Source of the DNA: Halopseudomonas laoshanensis
Lineage (GTDB): Bacteria > Pseudomonadota > Gammaproteobacteria > Pseudomonadales > Pseudomonadaceae
Direction: 5' to 3'
DNA: 64,000 nucleotides
Assembly: GCF_008365385.1 (NCBI RefSeq)
Contig: NZ_QOVF01000009.1
Location: 22,327 to 86,326 of the forward strand
Both the position numbers and the translations under genes were made by a program. This document shows positions 49,338 through 58,502 of the stretch, in pieces (position 1 is the stretch's first letter; the number at the start of each line of letters is the position of its first letter). The notes under the pieces were generated by a model. It was not told the origin of the DNA. It did no database searches and was given only the letters and a program-made list of their open reading frames with translations.

Positions 49338-51554
49338 TTATTCAACACGCTGACCATCTGGCAAACTCATTACCGCGCAGCGCTCTGCTTCGTCGTATCC
49401 GATGGTGATGGTGCCACTGGATTGGTCTGCAAATAGTACGGTGTTGGCAATTTCAGGTTTGATAACACCTTCGATATAACCGGTAATGCCCCGTGCGCCA
49501 TTGACGGGTTTGTAATGGTCACGGCACATAGCAGAAAGTGCTTTAGTATCCATGGCGATGGTGAGGTTGGGCATGGTGGCTTGAACCATTTCATTCAGCT
49601 TACTGATTTCACGCGTAGCGATCATTTCAATAATCGAAAGACCCAGTGTTTTAAAACAAACAATATTTTGCCGACCATTGAACCGGTTCAGGAACTCAGG
49701 CCGATATACATCTTCCAGGTCTGCCAGGGCCAAGTCTTCTGCTACAGCGAAATTGCTTTCGCCCAGGAAGTGTTGGGTACCAATGTTGGTAGTCATCAAG
49801 ATGATGGTGTCTCTAAACGAGACGGTCAAACCTCGGTTATCGGTTAGCCGAGCATCATCGAGTATTTGTAGAAATACATTGAAAACATCAGGGTGTGCTT
49901 TTTCGATCTCATCAAACAGGATGATTCGACGCGGATTTTTACGTAGTTCATTGGTTAAGATACCCCCGGCTTCGTAGCCTTCATACCCCGGAGGTGCGCC
50001 AATTAATTTGGCGACCGCATGCTTCTCCATGTACTCAGACATATCAAACCGTAGCAATGCGTTTTCGTCATCAAATAGTTCGGCTGTCAGGGCTTTCGCA
50101 ATTTCGGTTTTGCCGACACCGGACGGCCCCAAAAACAGGAACGCCGCTTGCGGCTTATTGGGAGCTTGCAATCCTGCCTTTGCAACACGTACCTGGTTGG
50201 CGAGCTTTGTTACTGCGACCTCCTGGCCATAAACACGCTTTGCCAATTGGGCGTCGAGGTGCAGCAGCTTTTTCCGCTCGTCCTGGGTAAGTTTGGTCAC
50301 AGGAATACGCGATATGGAGCTGAACTCAATGAGTACCTGTTCTTGTTTCAGCTCTAGCTGATCGTTGATTTCCTTGGTCTGCGCTTCAAATTCGTCTTTC
50401 TTTTCTTTAACCAAGGCTTCGTATTGGGCCATCTTTTGTTTGATGCGGGTAATTATGTCTGAGTCGAGATTCACTGTATCGAGCATAAATCGATTCACAG
50501 CAGAGGTGCTGTTGGTGGCTTCCTGGTCGGCGCCTGCGTTCTGCCGGTCGTCAGCTTCTTTTATTAGCTGCGTTTCCAGTTCATTCTCTAACCGGCGAAT
50601 ACCTTCTTCGCCGCTGCGCAATTCCTGGAACAGCTTCTTTATGGTGTGCTGCCGTGTTTGCCAGCTTTGCGAAATAGCCTGGATATTCGCTTTCAGTTCA
50701 TTTATACGAGCGGCGCTTGGATCTTCCTGCGCTAGTGTTTCCAGTTCGGCTTCCAACGTCACTATTCTCGGGTCTTTTGAATGCGCTCGTAGCCGATAGC
50801 TGGTTAACGCGCGGTCCAGCAGCGTAAGCGAACGCTCCGGTTGAGCTCGGTTCAGACCCATATCGCGCACACGGTATTTTTCGGTTAATTCCAGCGCGGC
50901 GGCTATGGCCGAATCGGCTATGCGAATTTTATGGAAAGGTTCCAATCTGCGGCGCGCGGTTTGAGCAACAATCTCGGTCAGCTCATCGGCAGCCGGTTCA
51001 CCTAAATCCAGCACAGTGTAGTATTCGCGCATATCTGAATGAGCGCTCAGCACCACATTCAGATCTGCATCGCGGCTTTCTATAATAACTTGCGTGTCTT
51101 TTTTCCGCACGGCGCGCATGAGCGCATTAATCAGATTGGAAGCACCGTTACTTCGTGACGCCTCGATAAAATCTCGCATGTCATCAATGATTAATACGCT
51201 ATCGGGTGTCCGAGCTAGCGTTTTTAGGGTTTTCTGGAAACTGTCATTAATAGTGTTTGGGTTGCCGGAGGTGAATAAGCCATCACTGTCCAGCCAGAAA
51301 AAACGTTTACTGATCAGATCGTAGGGAGCGTCCTGTGCGGATTTACGCTCCTCTAGGCCCAGGCACAGCGCCGAGCAGCCTACGCCACCGGAACCAACCA
51401 ACAAAATATTGTTTGCGTGCCGTCGCGTTAGAATAGCGGTTAGCTGTTGTATTGTTTCCAGGCGGCCAATTAACGCAAATTCAGGGCGCTGTGCCAGGTA
51501 ATCATGACCGCGTATTAGATGATCGTGTATCGGGGTAATTGTTTGTTCGGACAT
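49338..51554 (-). CDS. ClpB-like AAA+ ATPase with degenerate first nucleotide site
   Basis: 738-aa two-ring AAA+ protein related to ClpA/ClpB, without the N-terminal Clp repeat domain. D1: Walker A is GSGGVGCS (54-61), with Cys60 in place of the essential Lys, and Walker B is LIIDD (121-125) in place of hhhDE. A helical middle region (about 260-420) is coiled-coil rich. D2 is intact: GPSGVGKTE (476-484), GAPPGYEGYEAGG pore loop (519-531), ILFDE (545-549), sensor TTNIGTQ and a C-terminal small domain. D2-only activity is expected. It is too short and lacks the N-domain of T6SS ClpV (TssH). Operon partner of the coiled-coil protein, 142 bp downstream of it. Confidence 0.8.
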   Translation of the reverse strand: MSEQTITPIHDHLIRGHDYLAQRPEFALIGRLETIQQLTAILTRRHANNILLVGSGGVGCSALCLGLEERKSAQDAPYDLISKRFFWLDSDGLFTSGNPNTINDSFQKTLKTLARTPDSVLIIDDMRDFIEASRSNGASNLINALMRAVRKKDTQVIIESRDADLNVVLSAHSDMREYYTVLDLGEPAADELTEIVAQTARRRLEPFHKIRIADSAIAAALELTEKYRVRDMGLNRAQPERSLTLLDRALTSYRLRAHSKDPRIVTLEAELETLAQEDPSAARINELKANIQAISQSWQTRQHTIKKLFQELRSGEEGIRRLENELETQLIKEADDRQNAGADQEATNSTSAVNRFMLDTVNLDSDIITRIKQKMAQYEALVKEKKDEFEAQTKEINDQLELKQEQVLIEFSSISRIPVTKLTQDERKKLLHLDAQLAKRVYGQEVAVTKLANQVRVAKAGLQAPNKPQAAFLFLGPSGVGKTEIAKALTAELFDDENALLRFDMSEYMEKHAVAKLIGAPPGYEGYEAGGILTNELRKNPRRIILFDEIEKAHPDVFNVFLQILDDARLTDNRGLTVSFRDTIILMTTNIGTQHFLGESNFAVAEDLALADLEDVYRPEFLNRFNGRQNIVCFKTLGLSIIEMIATREISKLNEMVQATMPNLTIAMDTKALSAMCRDHYKPVNGARGITGYIEGVIKPEIANTVLFADQSSGTITIGYDEAERCAVMSLPDGQRVE

Positions 51555-51696
51555 TGGGTATCTCGTTTCCGTTTTGGCTCGCTGGCTTACACGCCAAATC
51601 CTTTACTCTTTATATCTGTGGCACCAAAACCAGCGCGTAAGTGCTGGTAGAGGTATTGGCCCTGAATTAGATTAAAAAAGTCAGGGCCAACTATGC

Positions 51697-53394
51697 TTAC
51701 AGTTTAAAGTCGGAAAAAGGGCTTTTAGCCTCTTGAGCCGGGGTTTTAGCTACTTGTCCAGCAGTAGCCGTGGCCCCTTCGTTCATTACTTCGGCAGTAA
51801 CTCCTTTTGCTTTTTTGATGGAGCCAGCTAAATCTGCGGCTGTTGCTTCTATTTCACGTTGGAGAACTTTTTGTTCTTCCAATGCCGCGCGGGTAATTTC
51901 TGTCGCTTTGTCACTGATGTCTTTGTAGGTTGCTAACTGCTCAATCGCTTTGGAGAGTTCATCATTTTGCAGATGCATATTAGTGGCATTTTTAATTGCC
52001 TCGTTTTGCGCTATGCCATGCGTAATGGTATTCATATGGCTCAACGTGTTTTGCGTTGTTGTACGCGCTTCATTCAAAGCGGCGGACGAGACGGCAGTTA
52101 ACACGGTGCTTAAGCGGCTTGCGATGCCAGCGGTGCCACTGGTGTGCATTTTTCGTGTATGGCTAATTTGCTGATTGTTTGTATCGCGCATGGACTTGAT
52201 GTTCATGCTTTCTTCCTGCAACTCACCCAGGGTGCTTAGGGTATCCACCTTGGATGCGGTTAACGCCTCAATGTGTTCATTCACCGCTTCGAGTTTATCT
52301 TCACGCTCATATTGCGCTAACGTGGTTTCTTCCTCGGGTGTCACATTGAACTGGTTTGATAGATCGGCATTGCTGGTCTCGGCATCTTTTATACCGTCGC
52401 TGACGACCGCAAAAATGCGCTTCATGTTACCGTTGACGGTATCGACACTTTTAATCTGTGATTTGATTTTATCCATACGGCCTAGAACAGAACCGGTACG
52501 CTCGTCTGTTGTATTTACAAAATTCAAAGCCGCTTTTACCAAGCTTTCTTGACGATCTTTATGTTCTTCAGACGTGATGTCCAGCAGTTCACGTAATTGC
52601 TCTTTTTCGGTGGAAAATTCAGCGAACTTCGACTCACGGCTAAAGGTCGTGTTTTCAATCTTTTCGCGCAATGATGTAACTTCAGTTTTTTTGTTTTCAA
52701 TGAGTACTTCTTTGCGTGCGATCTCCTGCAGCGCGACTTTCTTCGTGCCTCCCATCCCGAACCAGGAACGTTCTTCATGCAAGGCAGCGATATCCTGATT
52801 CAGCTCCAATATGCTGGCCTCAAGCGTATTCAATTCCGCTTCCTGCTCGGCGCGTGCCTGTTTAATGCGCTCTTCTTCTTCCTTGTCTTCCTGAATTTCT
52901 TTGAACACATCGTACATGGCACCATCGCTGGCCATGTTCAGGCGATGCACAGCATCAATAATTTCGATAAGGGGAGTGATTTGCACTTCAAAGTCGAGCA
53001 GTGCAGAGTTCATGTCTTCAAAAACCGCTTGCAGCTCAGAAAAGGCCTCGGTGTCGGCGAGACGAATAATCTCTTTCGACATCTCTTTCCGGTAGGCCAT
53101 CAAGTATTCTTTGAATTGCTCAAAAGAGGCGAGTCTCGCCTCGTTCTCCTCTTTTGATTCTGCCTCGTTATAGGCTAATGCTCTGGCGACAGCGTCTTTT
53201 TTTTCGGAAGGCGAGGCGTCTGATTGAACAACGATTTGATGAAATGGATTGCTTTCGATTTGAGAAAACTGATTGGAAATGGCACTTTCGTCAGATTTTT
53301 CGGCGGTGTCGACCACGCGTTTTTTGGTATATTTTTCGACCGCTTCATCCGCGAGCGATGTTGATGTTTTGCCTTTGGCTGCACCTTTTGCCAT
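51697..53394 (-). CDS. Long coiled-coil protein, first gene of the AAA+ operon
   Basis: 565 aa, not recognised. Lys/Ala/Ser-rich start (MAKGAAKGKTSTSLADEA), then almost entirely helical. Strong heptads about residues 155-300 (EEERIKQARAEQEAELNTLEASILELNQDIAALHEE, IARKEVLIENKKTEVTSLREKIEN) and 340-420. A hydrophobic, small-residue helix about 440-465 (AGIASRLSTVLTAVSSAALNEA) could insert in a membrane or pack in a bundle. No signal peptide. C-terminus Ala/Thr-rich. AAGGA lies seven bases before the ATG and a perfect TATAAT about 70 bp upstream. Visibly lower GC than the flanks. A substrate or scaffold of the ClpB-like ATPase is a plausible inference. Confidence 0.65.
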   Translation of the reverse strand: MAKGAAKGKTSTSLADEAVEKYTKKRVVDTAEKSDESAISNQFSQIESNPFHQIVVQSDASPSEKKDAVARALAYNEAESKEENEARLASFEQFKEYLMAYRKEMSKEIIRLADTEAFSELQAVFEDMNSALLDFEVQITPLIEIIDAVHRLNMASDGAMYDVFKEIQEDKEEEERIKQARAEQEAELNTLEASILELNQDIAALHEERSWFGMGGTKKVALQEIARKEVLIENKKTEVTSLREKIENTTFSRESKFAEFSTEKEQLRELLDITSEEHKDRQESLVKAALNFVNTTDERTGSVLGRMDKIKSQIKSVDTVNGNMKRIFAVVSDGIKDAETSNADLSNQFNVTPEEETTLAQYEREDKLEAVNEHIEALTASKVDTLSTLGELQEESMNIKSMRDTNNQQISHTRKMHTSGTAGIASRLSTVLTAVSSAALNEARTTTQNTLSHMNTITHGIAQNEAIKNATNMHLQNDELSKAIEQLATYKDISDKATEITRAALEEQKVLQREIEATAADLAGSIKKAKGVTAEVMNEGATATAGQVAKTPAQEAKSPFSDFKL

Positions 53395-53463
53395 TGTTAT
53401 CTTCCTTGAAATTTGAATATTTCGTTAATATCGCTCGTTAAGCATTCGCCTACTGCAGCGCGC

Positions 53464-53469
53464 ATTATA
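53464..53469 (-). promoter_or_regulatory. Candidate -10 box for the coiled-coil/AAA+ operon
   Basis: Perfect TATAAT on the minus strand in the context CCCTATAATGCGCGC, about 70 bp upstream of the coiled-coil start. No good -35 at 17 bp spacing. Rest of 53395-53830 holds only the terminator at 53738. Confidence 0.4.
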
Positions 53470-53737
53470 GGGCAAAGCGGATTGTCGGCCAGGCGTGAAT
53501 GTGACGCAGTAGGCATTTTGAGGAAATAAAGTCAGTCGCTTTTTTGCAGAGTGCCGTCACGTTGTGATTCAAAAGGAAAGCTGCTTGCTTGAGTTCAGTG
53601 TGACGGCTCGTCGAGGATGGAGTGTGTCATTTAGGTTAATCAGTGTATGCCTAGCCTGGATTATCACTTTAAATCGAAAGTTAAAAAGCTAGTTTGAACT
53701 AATCATTTGATAGCAGTAATAAAAAGCTATTCCCCAT

Positions 53738-53767
53738 AAAAAGGGTCAGGTTGAACTGACCCTTTTT
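53738..53767. terminator. Bidirectional Rho-independent terminator
   Basis: AAAAAGGGTCAG-GTTGAA-CTGACCCTTTTT: 12-bp perfect stem, 6-base loop, U-run on both strands. It ends the T6SS effector operon (minus strand) and insulates the coiled-coil/AAA+ operon. Confidence 0.93.
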
Positions 53768-53830
53768 GATTCATTCAGCAATTACAGGTTTTGTGTATGA
53801 CTGGACTTTAAACCCGAATGGGCGGGTGCT

Positions 53831-54976
53831 TTAAACTTCCCTTTGAAGTTCTTTGTCGCCGGTCAGACTTCGCGCCTCAGCAAAAACAGCCGCGAGAGGC
53901 GCTTGTTTCTTCTTGGCCCATACTCGTTTTACCGCAGCGCTCTGACGCTTCAACAACTCGCTTGGTTTGGCCCACTGGTCCTCTGGCAAAGGTTCTGACC
54001 ACTGCGCCATTTTCTTCGGAACGGAGGTTTGGGGACGGCGTTGTAACCACAGTGCTTCTCGCTGTGCGATAAAAGCAGGCAAGGTCCATAGCGTCATGAC
54101 GTGGTACAGGTACCAGCCAAAAATCATCCAGAGACCCACCTCGCCATCTCGGTAGCGCCGGTGCAGACGACGTCGGGCGTTGCGAAAGGTGTGTAGCCCT
54201 TCATAGGGCGGATCGCCGGGCTCATGGAGCTCATCCTCGACGTGGATGTCTTCGAGGCTATGCACTTCATATTCCATATAGGCGCGCAGGGCTTCCCAGG
54301 CACTGATTGCCAGGGGTATGGCAGGGTAGGGGTATTCAAGAATGCAGTCGCGACCACTGGCAGTATCGTGAAAGCCGATGCCGAGTGCATACTGCCGCTG
54401 CACACCATACTGGGTTACTCCTTGGGCTTCCGTGGTCCAGACGGAAAGTGACTCCCAAGGTACGGTATAAGCTTTACTTCCGCCCTCGGGCACAAAGCAA
54501 ACCTCTCGACGTTGGCGATTGAAGCGGGGGGCTATAAGATCTCGCTCTTTAGTGCGACTAAAATACCAAGTACATAGGGTGATCAGAGATATAAGAATGC
54601 TGCCCAAAGTGGCAACATTGAAAGCTTCAAGATGGGTGTTGTAAAAGAAATCTTTGGCGTCGAACCAAGTTCCACCCACTAAAAGTGCACCACCTGCAGC
54701 TACCAGAGGAAGTATAAGTACAAACAATACAAAAATGGTAAGAGGCCCACCAAGTATCACCTGCCATGAAGACACCGTTGCTCGTCCCGAACCGTACACC
54801 AGATAAGTATCATTAAGTACCCCGACAATTTGTTGATAATCTGTGGCGGGATGGCGAGTAGGCAGAGGCAAAGGCGCCAGATAGGTGATAACCCCTGATG
54901 GAAAAGGCTGTTTGTCACCCGCCTTGGGGTTATGTTTGAGGTATTCGCGCGGAGCGGGATTGTTACGCTTGGTCAT
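53831..54976 (-). CDS. Membrane protein downstream of VasX-like effector, candidate immunity protein
   Basis: 381 aa. Two membrane helices near residues 75-98 (VILGGPLTIFVLFVLILPLVAAGGALLVGG) and 115-140 (FNVATLGSILISLITLCTWYF), followed by a cytoplasmic region (RFNRQRREVCFVPEGGSKAYTVPWESLSVW) and a possible third helix (GLWMIFGWYLYHVMTLWTLPAFI). It resembles the DUF6708-type proteins often found beside T6SS effectors. Start ATG 54976 overlaps the effector gene by 14 bp, so the two are coupled, as expected for effector-immunity pairs. Immunity function is inference from position and membrane topology. Confidence 0.7.
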   Translation of the reverse strand: MTKRNNPAPREYLKHNPKAGDKQPFPSGVITYLAPLPLPTRHPATDYQQIVGVLNDTYLVYGSGRATVSSWQVILGGPLTIFVLFVLILPLVAAGGALLVGGTWFDAKDFFYNTHLEAFNVATLGSILISLITLCTWYFSRTKERDLIAPRFNRQRREVCFVPEGGSKAYTVPWESLSVWTTEAQGVTQYGVQRQYALGIGFHDTASGRDCILEYPYPAIPLAISAWEALRAYMEYEVHSLEDIHVEDELHEPGDPPYEGLHTFRNARRRLHRRYRDGEVGLWMIFGWYLYHVMTLWTLPAFIAQREALWLQRRPQTSVPKKMAQWSEPLPEDQWAKPSELLKRQSAAVKRVWAKKKQAPLAAVFAEARSLTGDKELQREV

Positions 54977-57900
54977 TGCTGGCCTGTTGTGTCAGAAAAT
55001 GCGGATCCAGAATAATCCTGGGAGCGGGTGCGCCACTAATGTGCTGTTCAGTGGCAGGGTAGAGGCCTTCACTTTGGGTTCTGAGACGAATGCTGTGCTC
55101 TTGCGATTTGTAACGACCTTCAGAATCAAGGGTCTCAATACTCAAGACCAGTAGCAGATCAAGCTTGGCACTGCTTTCTGGAAAGGCAGGGCTGGAAATC
55201 CTCAACTGTAACGGTCCCGTACTATTCATCTCGGTATTTACGTTCAAGTCTTCGCTGATGGGTTGCCAGCGTTCGACGTTCCTTCTACCCTCCTTGCGGA
55301 TCTGATAGCCAGCCAATGACAGCTGAACCGGTGCAGGCGTTCCCACGGGCGCGAGCAGAGCTGAGCGACTCAGTCCTGGCAATTGAATGTCTACCTCAAC
55401 TCCCTGATAGGCGCCGAGCATGCCACTTATCCAGTTCCCCTGTCTGGTATGTCGCAGTTCAGCAACCGGAACGTGCAGGATAGATTGAAGTTGATCCTGG
55501 TAATCTGTCAGAGAGAGGTTGCCGCGTTTATCGGCATCACGGCTCCAAGGCGTTGCGTGCAGCCAGGCATCATGGTGGCTGAGATTGTGTCGGTTGTACC
55601 ACCAGGTGCCGCCCAGTTCGAGCACAGTAAAGAGCGCGCCGGCAAGGTTGACACGGAAAAAGACCGTAGATAGGCGCGGGCCGGCAACTGCCCAAGAACT
55701 TCCACGGAATACTGAGATGCCGGCATGGGTCGTATGGACCAGCCCGTAGCCACTGGCGCCTGCCATTCCAACAGCACCAATCATGGCAGTAATAGCTCCA
55801 TTTTGCGCAGCACTGTTGCCTGACCTAACTGCCGCTGTCCAGTTGGCACGGTGTTGTCCAGCAGAGTAAAGCGCAACAACGAACATAGCACCGTAACCCG
55901 CTAAGCCCAACCTAACATGCAGTTTGCCCATCAAAACATGCACGTCTTTTACCGCATAGTTTTTCAAACTGCTCAACAGTGATGTGCTACGTGCTTTGAG
56001 AGCAGTGTCAGTAATTGCCTGAACAGCCATAAAGCCGGATGCAGCAGTTGCAAAAAGAGCTTCTGTAAAGTCTGACCAGTCTCTGGTATTGGCGTTCTGT
56101 GCAACAGTTTCGCGCAAAACGTTTACCAAGTTGACGGCTTGAACTATGGCAATCAATAACCCTGCTCCATCGCCCAGCATGCCCACTGCGGGGGCTTGTA
56201 GATAACCCATTTTCACATTGCGCCACATGCCGGTGGCTACGCGATGTTGTGCGTCTGGAAATACCAAGCTAAGGCCGGGATACGCTGCGCTGGCAGCACT
56301 CAGGCGAATGCCTGAATCGGACACCCTGGAAATCGGGCTTAGGCGTTCGAAGAGTCTGTTCTCAGCTGCACGGTGCAAATTGCGTGCCTCCTGGAATTCA
56401 GCCAATGCCTGCTGGGCTGCCGGAGACTTGTGGCCGGAATTCGTTTTGGCATTGCTGTGTCTCTTGCGTAATCTCGTTTGTTCAGCTTGAGCCTCAAAAA
56501 CATCAGAGATTTCTTGTCGTAGCGCAGCCAAATCATCGACGTCGCCCACAGTGAAGGTCACACCTTCAATCCGTGCAGCATCAAACATCCGTCTGACATT
56601 AGGAGTTGATAGGCCAGAAAACAGTTCTTCCATAGAGGGAATCTGGTCAAGACGGGTCGCCTGCAATGCCTGGCTCAGTGCCCGGGAGAACCCATGCGCT
56701 AATGCAGGGCTTAACGCTTGATGCGCACTTTGACCAAGTACGCGTGAGCTCTCAGGTAGTTCATCCAGGGCTGGCAAAAAGGGTCTTTCAATATCCCGCA
56801 ATCTGTTCACCCACTCGGGAGTAAGGGTTACCAGTTTGTAGGCAGCATCGTTCAAAGTGGCCAATTTAGCGCTCAAATCAATTTGGGCGGCCAAGGGCAG
56901 TGTGAAAAACAGGGGGCGATCGTGATCTGGCTGTTGTTCAAGCCAGTCATGAATGGCTTCGACGGCATGATCGCTGCGGCAAATATCTTTCAAGCATCCG
57001 TATTGAGCACTGAAAGCCAGCCCAATTTGCTGGGCTTCTGTGCTGTCGTAGTACCAGGCAGCAAGATGGAAGCGATTATTGGTGACCATTTGCAGGCGAT
57101 CAGCAGTAATGGCGTCCAGCAATTCATTCCAGCGCTTCAGATTGGCGCGATCGCGCTTAAGAGCGGCGTCCATTGCCGGCCTGTCAATAAGGTCATTGAT
57201 GCCGCGTTGGCCCAAATCGACACCAGTAAGTATGCCTTTAACGCGTTTATTATGGTCGCGTTTGACGCGAATTATTGCTGGTCTGTGGCGCTCAACGAAT
57301 GCTGGATCGGCATTCGCCATGCACTGATTAAAGTAATAGTCCTCTACCGCTGCCTCAGCTTGCGCAACAATCCTGATGCCGTTTGATGAGTTGAGTTGAC
57401 TGTAAATCGCATCAATTCTGCGTCTAAGCTCAGTCGGGAGAGAGGAATCATCTATTCTGGGCAAATGACCCTGGTTGCTGCCCACATTAAGCCAATCAAT
57501 CAAGCTTTGTCGTGTTTGCCCCTGTTGAGGCTCTGGAAGCTTCTCCAGATCTTCGAACAAAGCTTGAATATCAGGCTGTTCGGCAAACTCACCTATCTGG
57601 TCCAATGCCTGCGGGGTCATTAGCGACAGTGACTCGATATAACACGCCAACATATAATCACGTTCATTGGCCGCAGGTTGCTCACCGCCCTCTGCCCAGT
57701 CGTCGATCCAGCCCACCACATTGTCCTGGAAGTTGGCTAGATCGCGCATTACCCCAATATCATCCCTGATGACGAGGCAGAGTGAGTCGTCTTTGTAGTC
57801 AGCGAGCACCTGGCCTTTAAGGGCATCAATCGACGTTTCTTTGAACAGGCTCGGTGTTTCCCAAAGATATGGTAGGTTTTCGTCAGGGTCTGCGCCTTCT

Positions 57901-58502
57901 GGCAGCTCGGGGGGCTCTACTTCTTGATGGTTTTCAGCAACTTCCGCTAGCCAGCGTTCGGTTTGCAGCCAAGTCATTAGATGGGTGCCTCCCGTTGCGG
58001 GGTTCGCACTACCTGGATTGACCTGTTGCATGAAGTGACGACGTTCCTCACCGCTGCCGAGGACTTGCGAGCACTTGGCAGCAGTCCATTGAACCTCCGA
58101 GTAGGCCACATGCAGTGTACTTCGACGTGGAAATACGAGCTTGGCAGGGCCGACGCTGGTTGTGCGGGTGTTGGAGCTGACCTCTGCGCCTTGCCATAGC
58201 AATTTGTTCAAGTTCCCACCGGCGATCTCGTATTCATGGAGATAACCAGTTTGTTCTTCGATAACGTATAGAAATCCATCGCGCAGTTGTCGCACGCCCA
58301 TGGGACGGGACTCCAGAGAGTATGGCATTGCCACTTCGCTGCTAGGGTCCAGGTGTTCAACTATTCCGTAACGTAAAGGAACTAGCTGCAGCTTCAGGCT
58401 CATAAGTGGGCATGCAGCCGTTGCTGTCCGGCTGTCATGGCAGCTCCTGGCATTTGCAGCCTCGTTGGCTTGACTGTTACGCGGAGGTTGCTGTGCTGTC
58501 AT
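54963..58502 (-). CDS. VasX-like T6SS effector, pore-forming type
   Basis: 1179-aa effector. The N-terminal region (about residues 30-130; CPLMSLKLQLVPLRYGIVE, YSLESRPMGVRQLRDGFLYVIEEQTG, YLHEYEIAGG) has the toxin VasX N-terminal pattern. A long helical middle (about 330-700) and a C-terminal half with several hydrophobic helices follow (PAVGMLGDGAGLLIAIVQAVNLVNVL, LFATAASGFMAVQAI, GLAGYGAMFVVALYSAG, AITAMIGAVGMAGASGYGLV, LSTVFFRVNLAGALFTVLELGG), suggesting a colicin-like, membrane-inserting toxin. It overlaps DUF4123 upstream by ATGA and the putative immunity gene downstream. Delivered through the VgrG at 59367. Confidence 0.83.
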   Translation of the reverse strand: MTAQQPPRNSQANEAANARSCHDSRTATAACPLMSLKLQLVPLRYGIVEHLDPSSEVAMPYSLESRPMGVRQLRDGFLYVIEEQTGYLHEYEIAGGNLNKLLWQGAEVSSNTRTTSVGPAKLVFPRRSTLHVAYSEVQWTAAKCSQVLGSGEERRHFMQQVNPGSANPATGGTHLMTWLQTERWLAEVAENHQEVEPPELPEGADPDENLPYLWETPSLFKETSIDALKGQVLADYKDDSLCLVIRDDIGVMRDLANFQDNVVGWIDDWAEGGEQPAANERDYMLACYIESLSLMTPQALDQIGEFAEQPDIQALFEDLEKLPEPQQGQTRQSLIDWLNVGSNQGHLPRIDDSSLPTELRRRIDAIYSQLNSSNGIRIVAQAEAAVEDYYFNQCMANADPAFVERHRPAIIRVKRDHNKRVKGILTGVDLGQRGINDLIDRPAMDAALKRDRANLKRWNELLDAITADRLQMVTNNRFHLAAWYYDSTEAQQIGLAFSAQYGCLKDICRSDHAVEAIHDWLEQQPDHDRPLFFTLPLAAQIDLSAKLATLNDAAYKLVTLTPEWVNRLRDIERPFLPALDELPESSRVLGQSAHQALSPALAHGFSRALSQALQATRLDQIPSMEELFSGLSTPNVRRMFDAARIEGVTFTVGDVDDLAALRQEISDVFEAQAEQTRLRKRHSNAKTNSGHKSPAAQQALAEFQEARNLHRAAENRLFERLSPISRVSDSGIRLSAASAAYPGLSLVFPDAQHRVATGMWRNVKMGYLQAPAVGMLGDGAGLLIAIVQAVNLVNVLRETVAQNANTRDWSDFTEALFATAASGFMAVQAITDTALKARSTSLLSSLKNYAVKDVHVLMGKLHVRLGLAGYGAMFVVALYSAGQHRANWTAAVRSGNSAAQNGAITAMIGAVGMAGASGYGLVHTTHAGISVFRGSSWAVAGPRLSTVFFRVNLAGALFTVLELGGTWWYNRHNLSHHDAWLHATPWSRDADKRGNLSLTDYQDQLQSILHVPVAELRHTRQGNWISGMLGAYQGVEVDIQLPGLSRSALLAPVGTPAPVQLSLAGYQIRKEGRRNVERWQPISEDLNVNTEMNSTGPLQLRISSPAFPESSAKLDLLLVLSIETLDSEGRYKSQEHSIRLRTQSEGLYPATEQHISGAPAPRIILDPHFLTQQASNDQA

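Noticed and set aside
49338..51554. T6SS ATPase ClpV (TssH)
   Set aside because: Lacks the Clp N-domain and has a dead first P-loop; it is separated from the vgrG module by a strong terminator, and its operon partners are not T6SS sheath genes.
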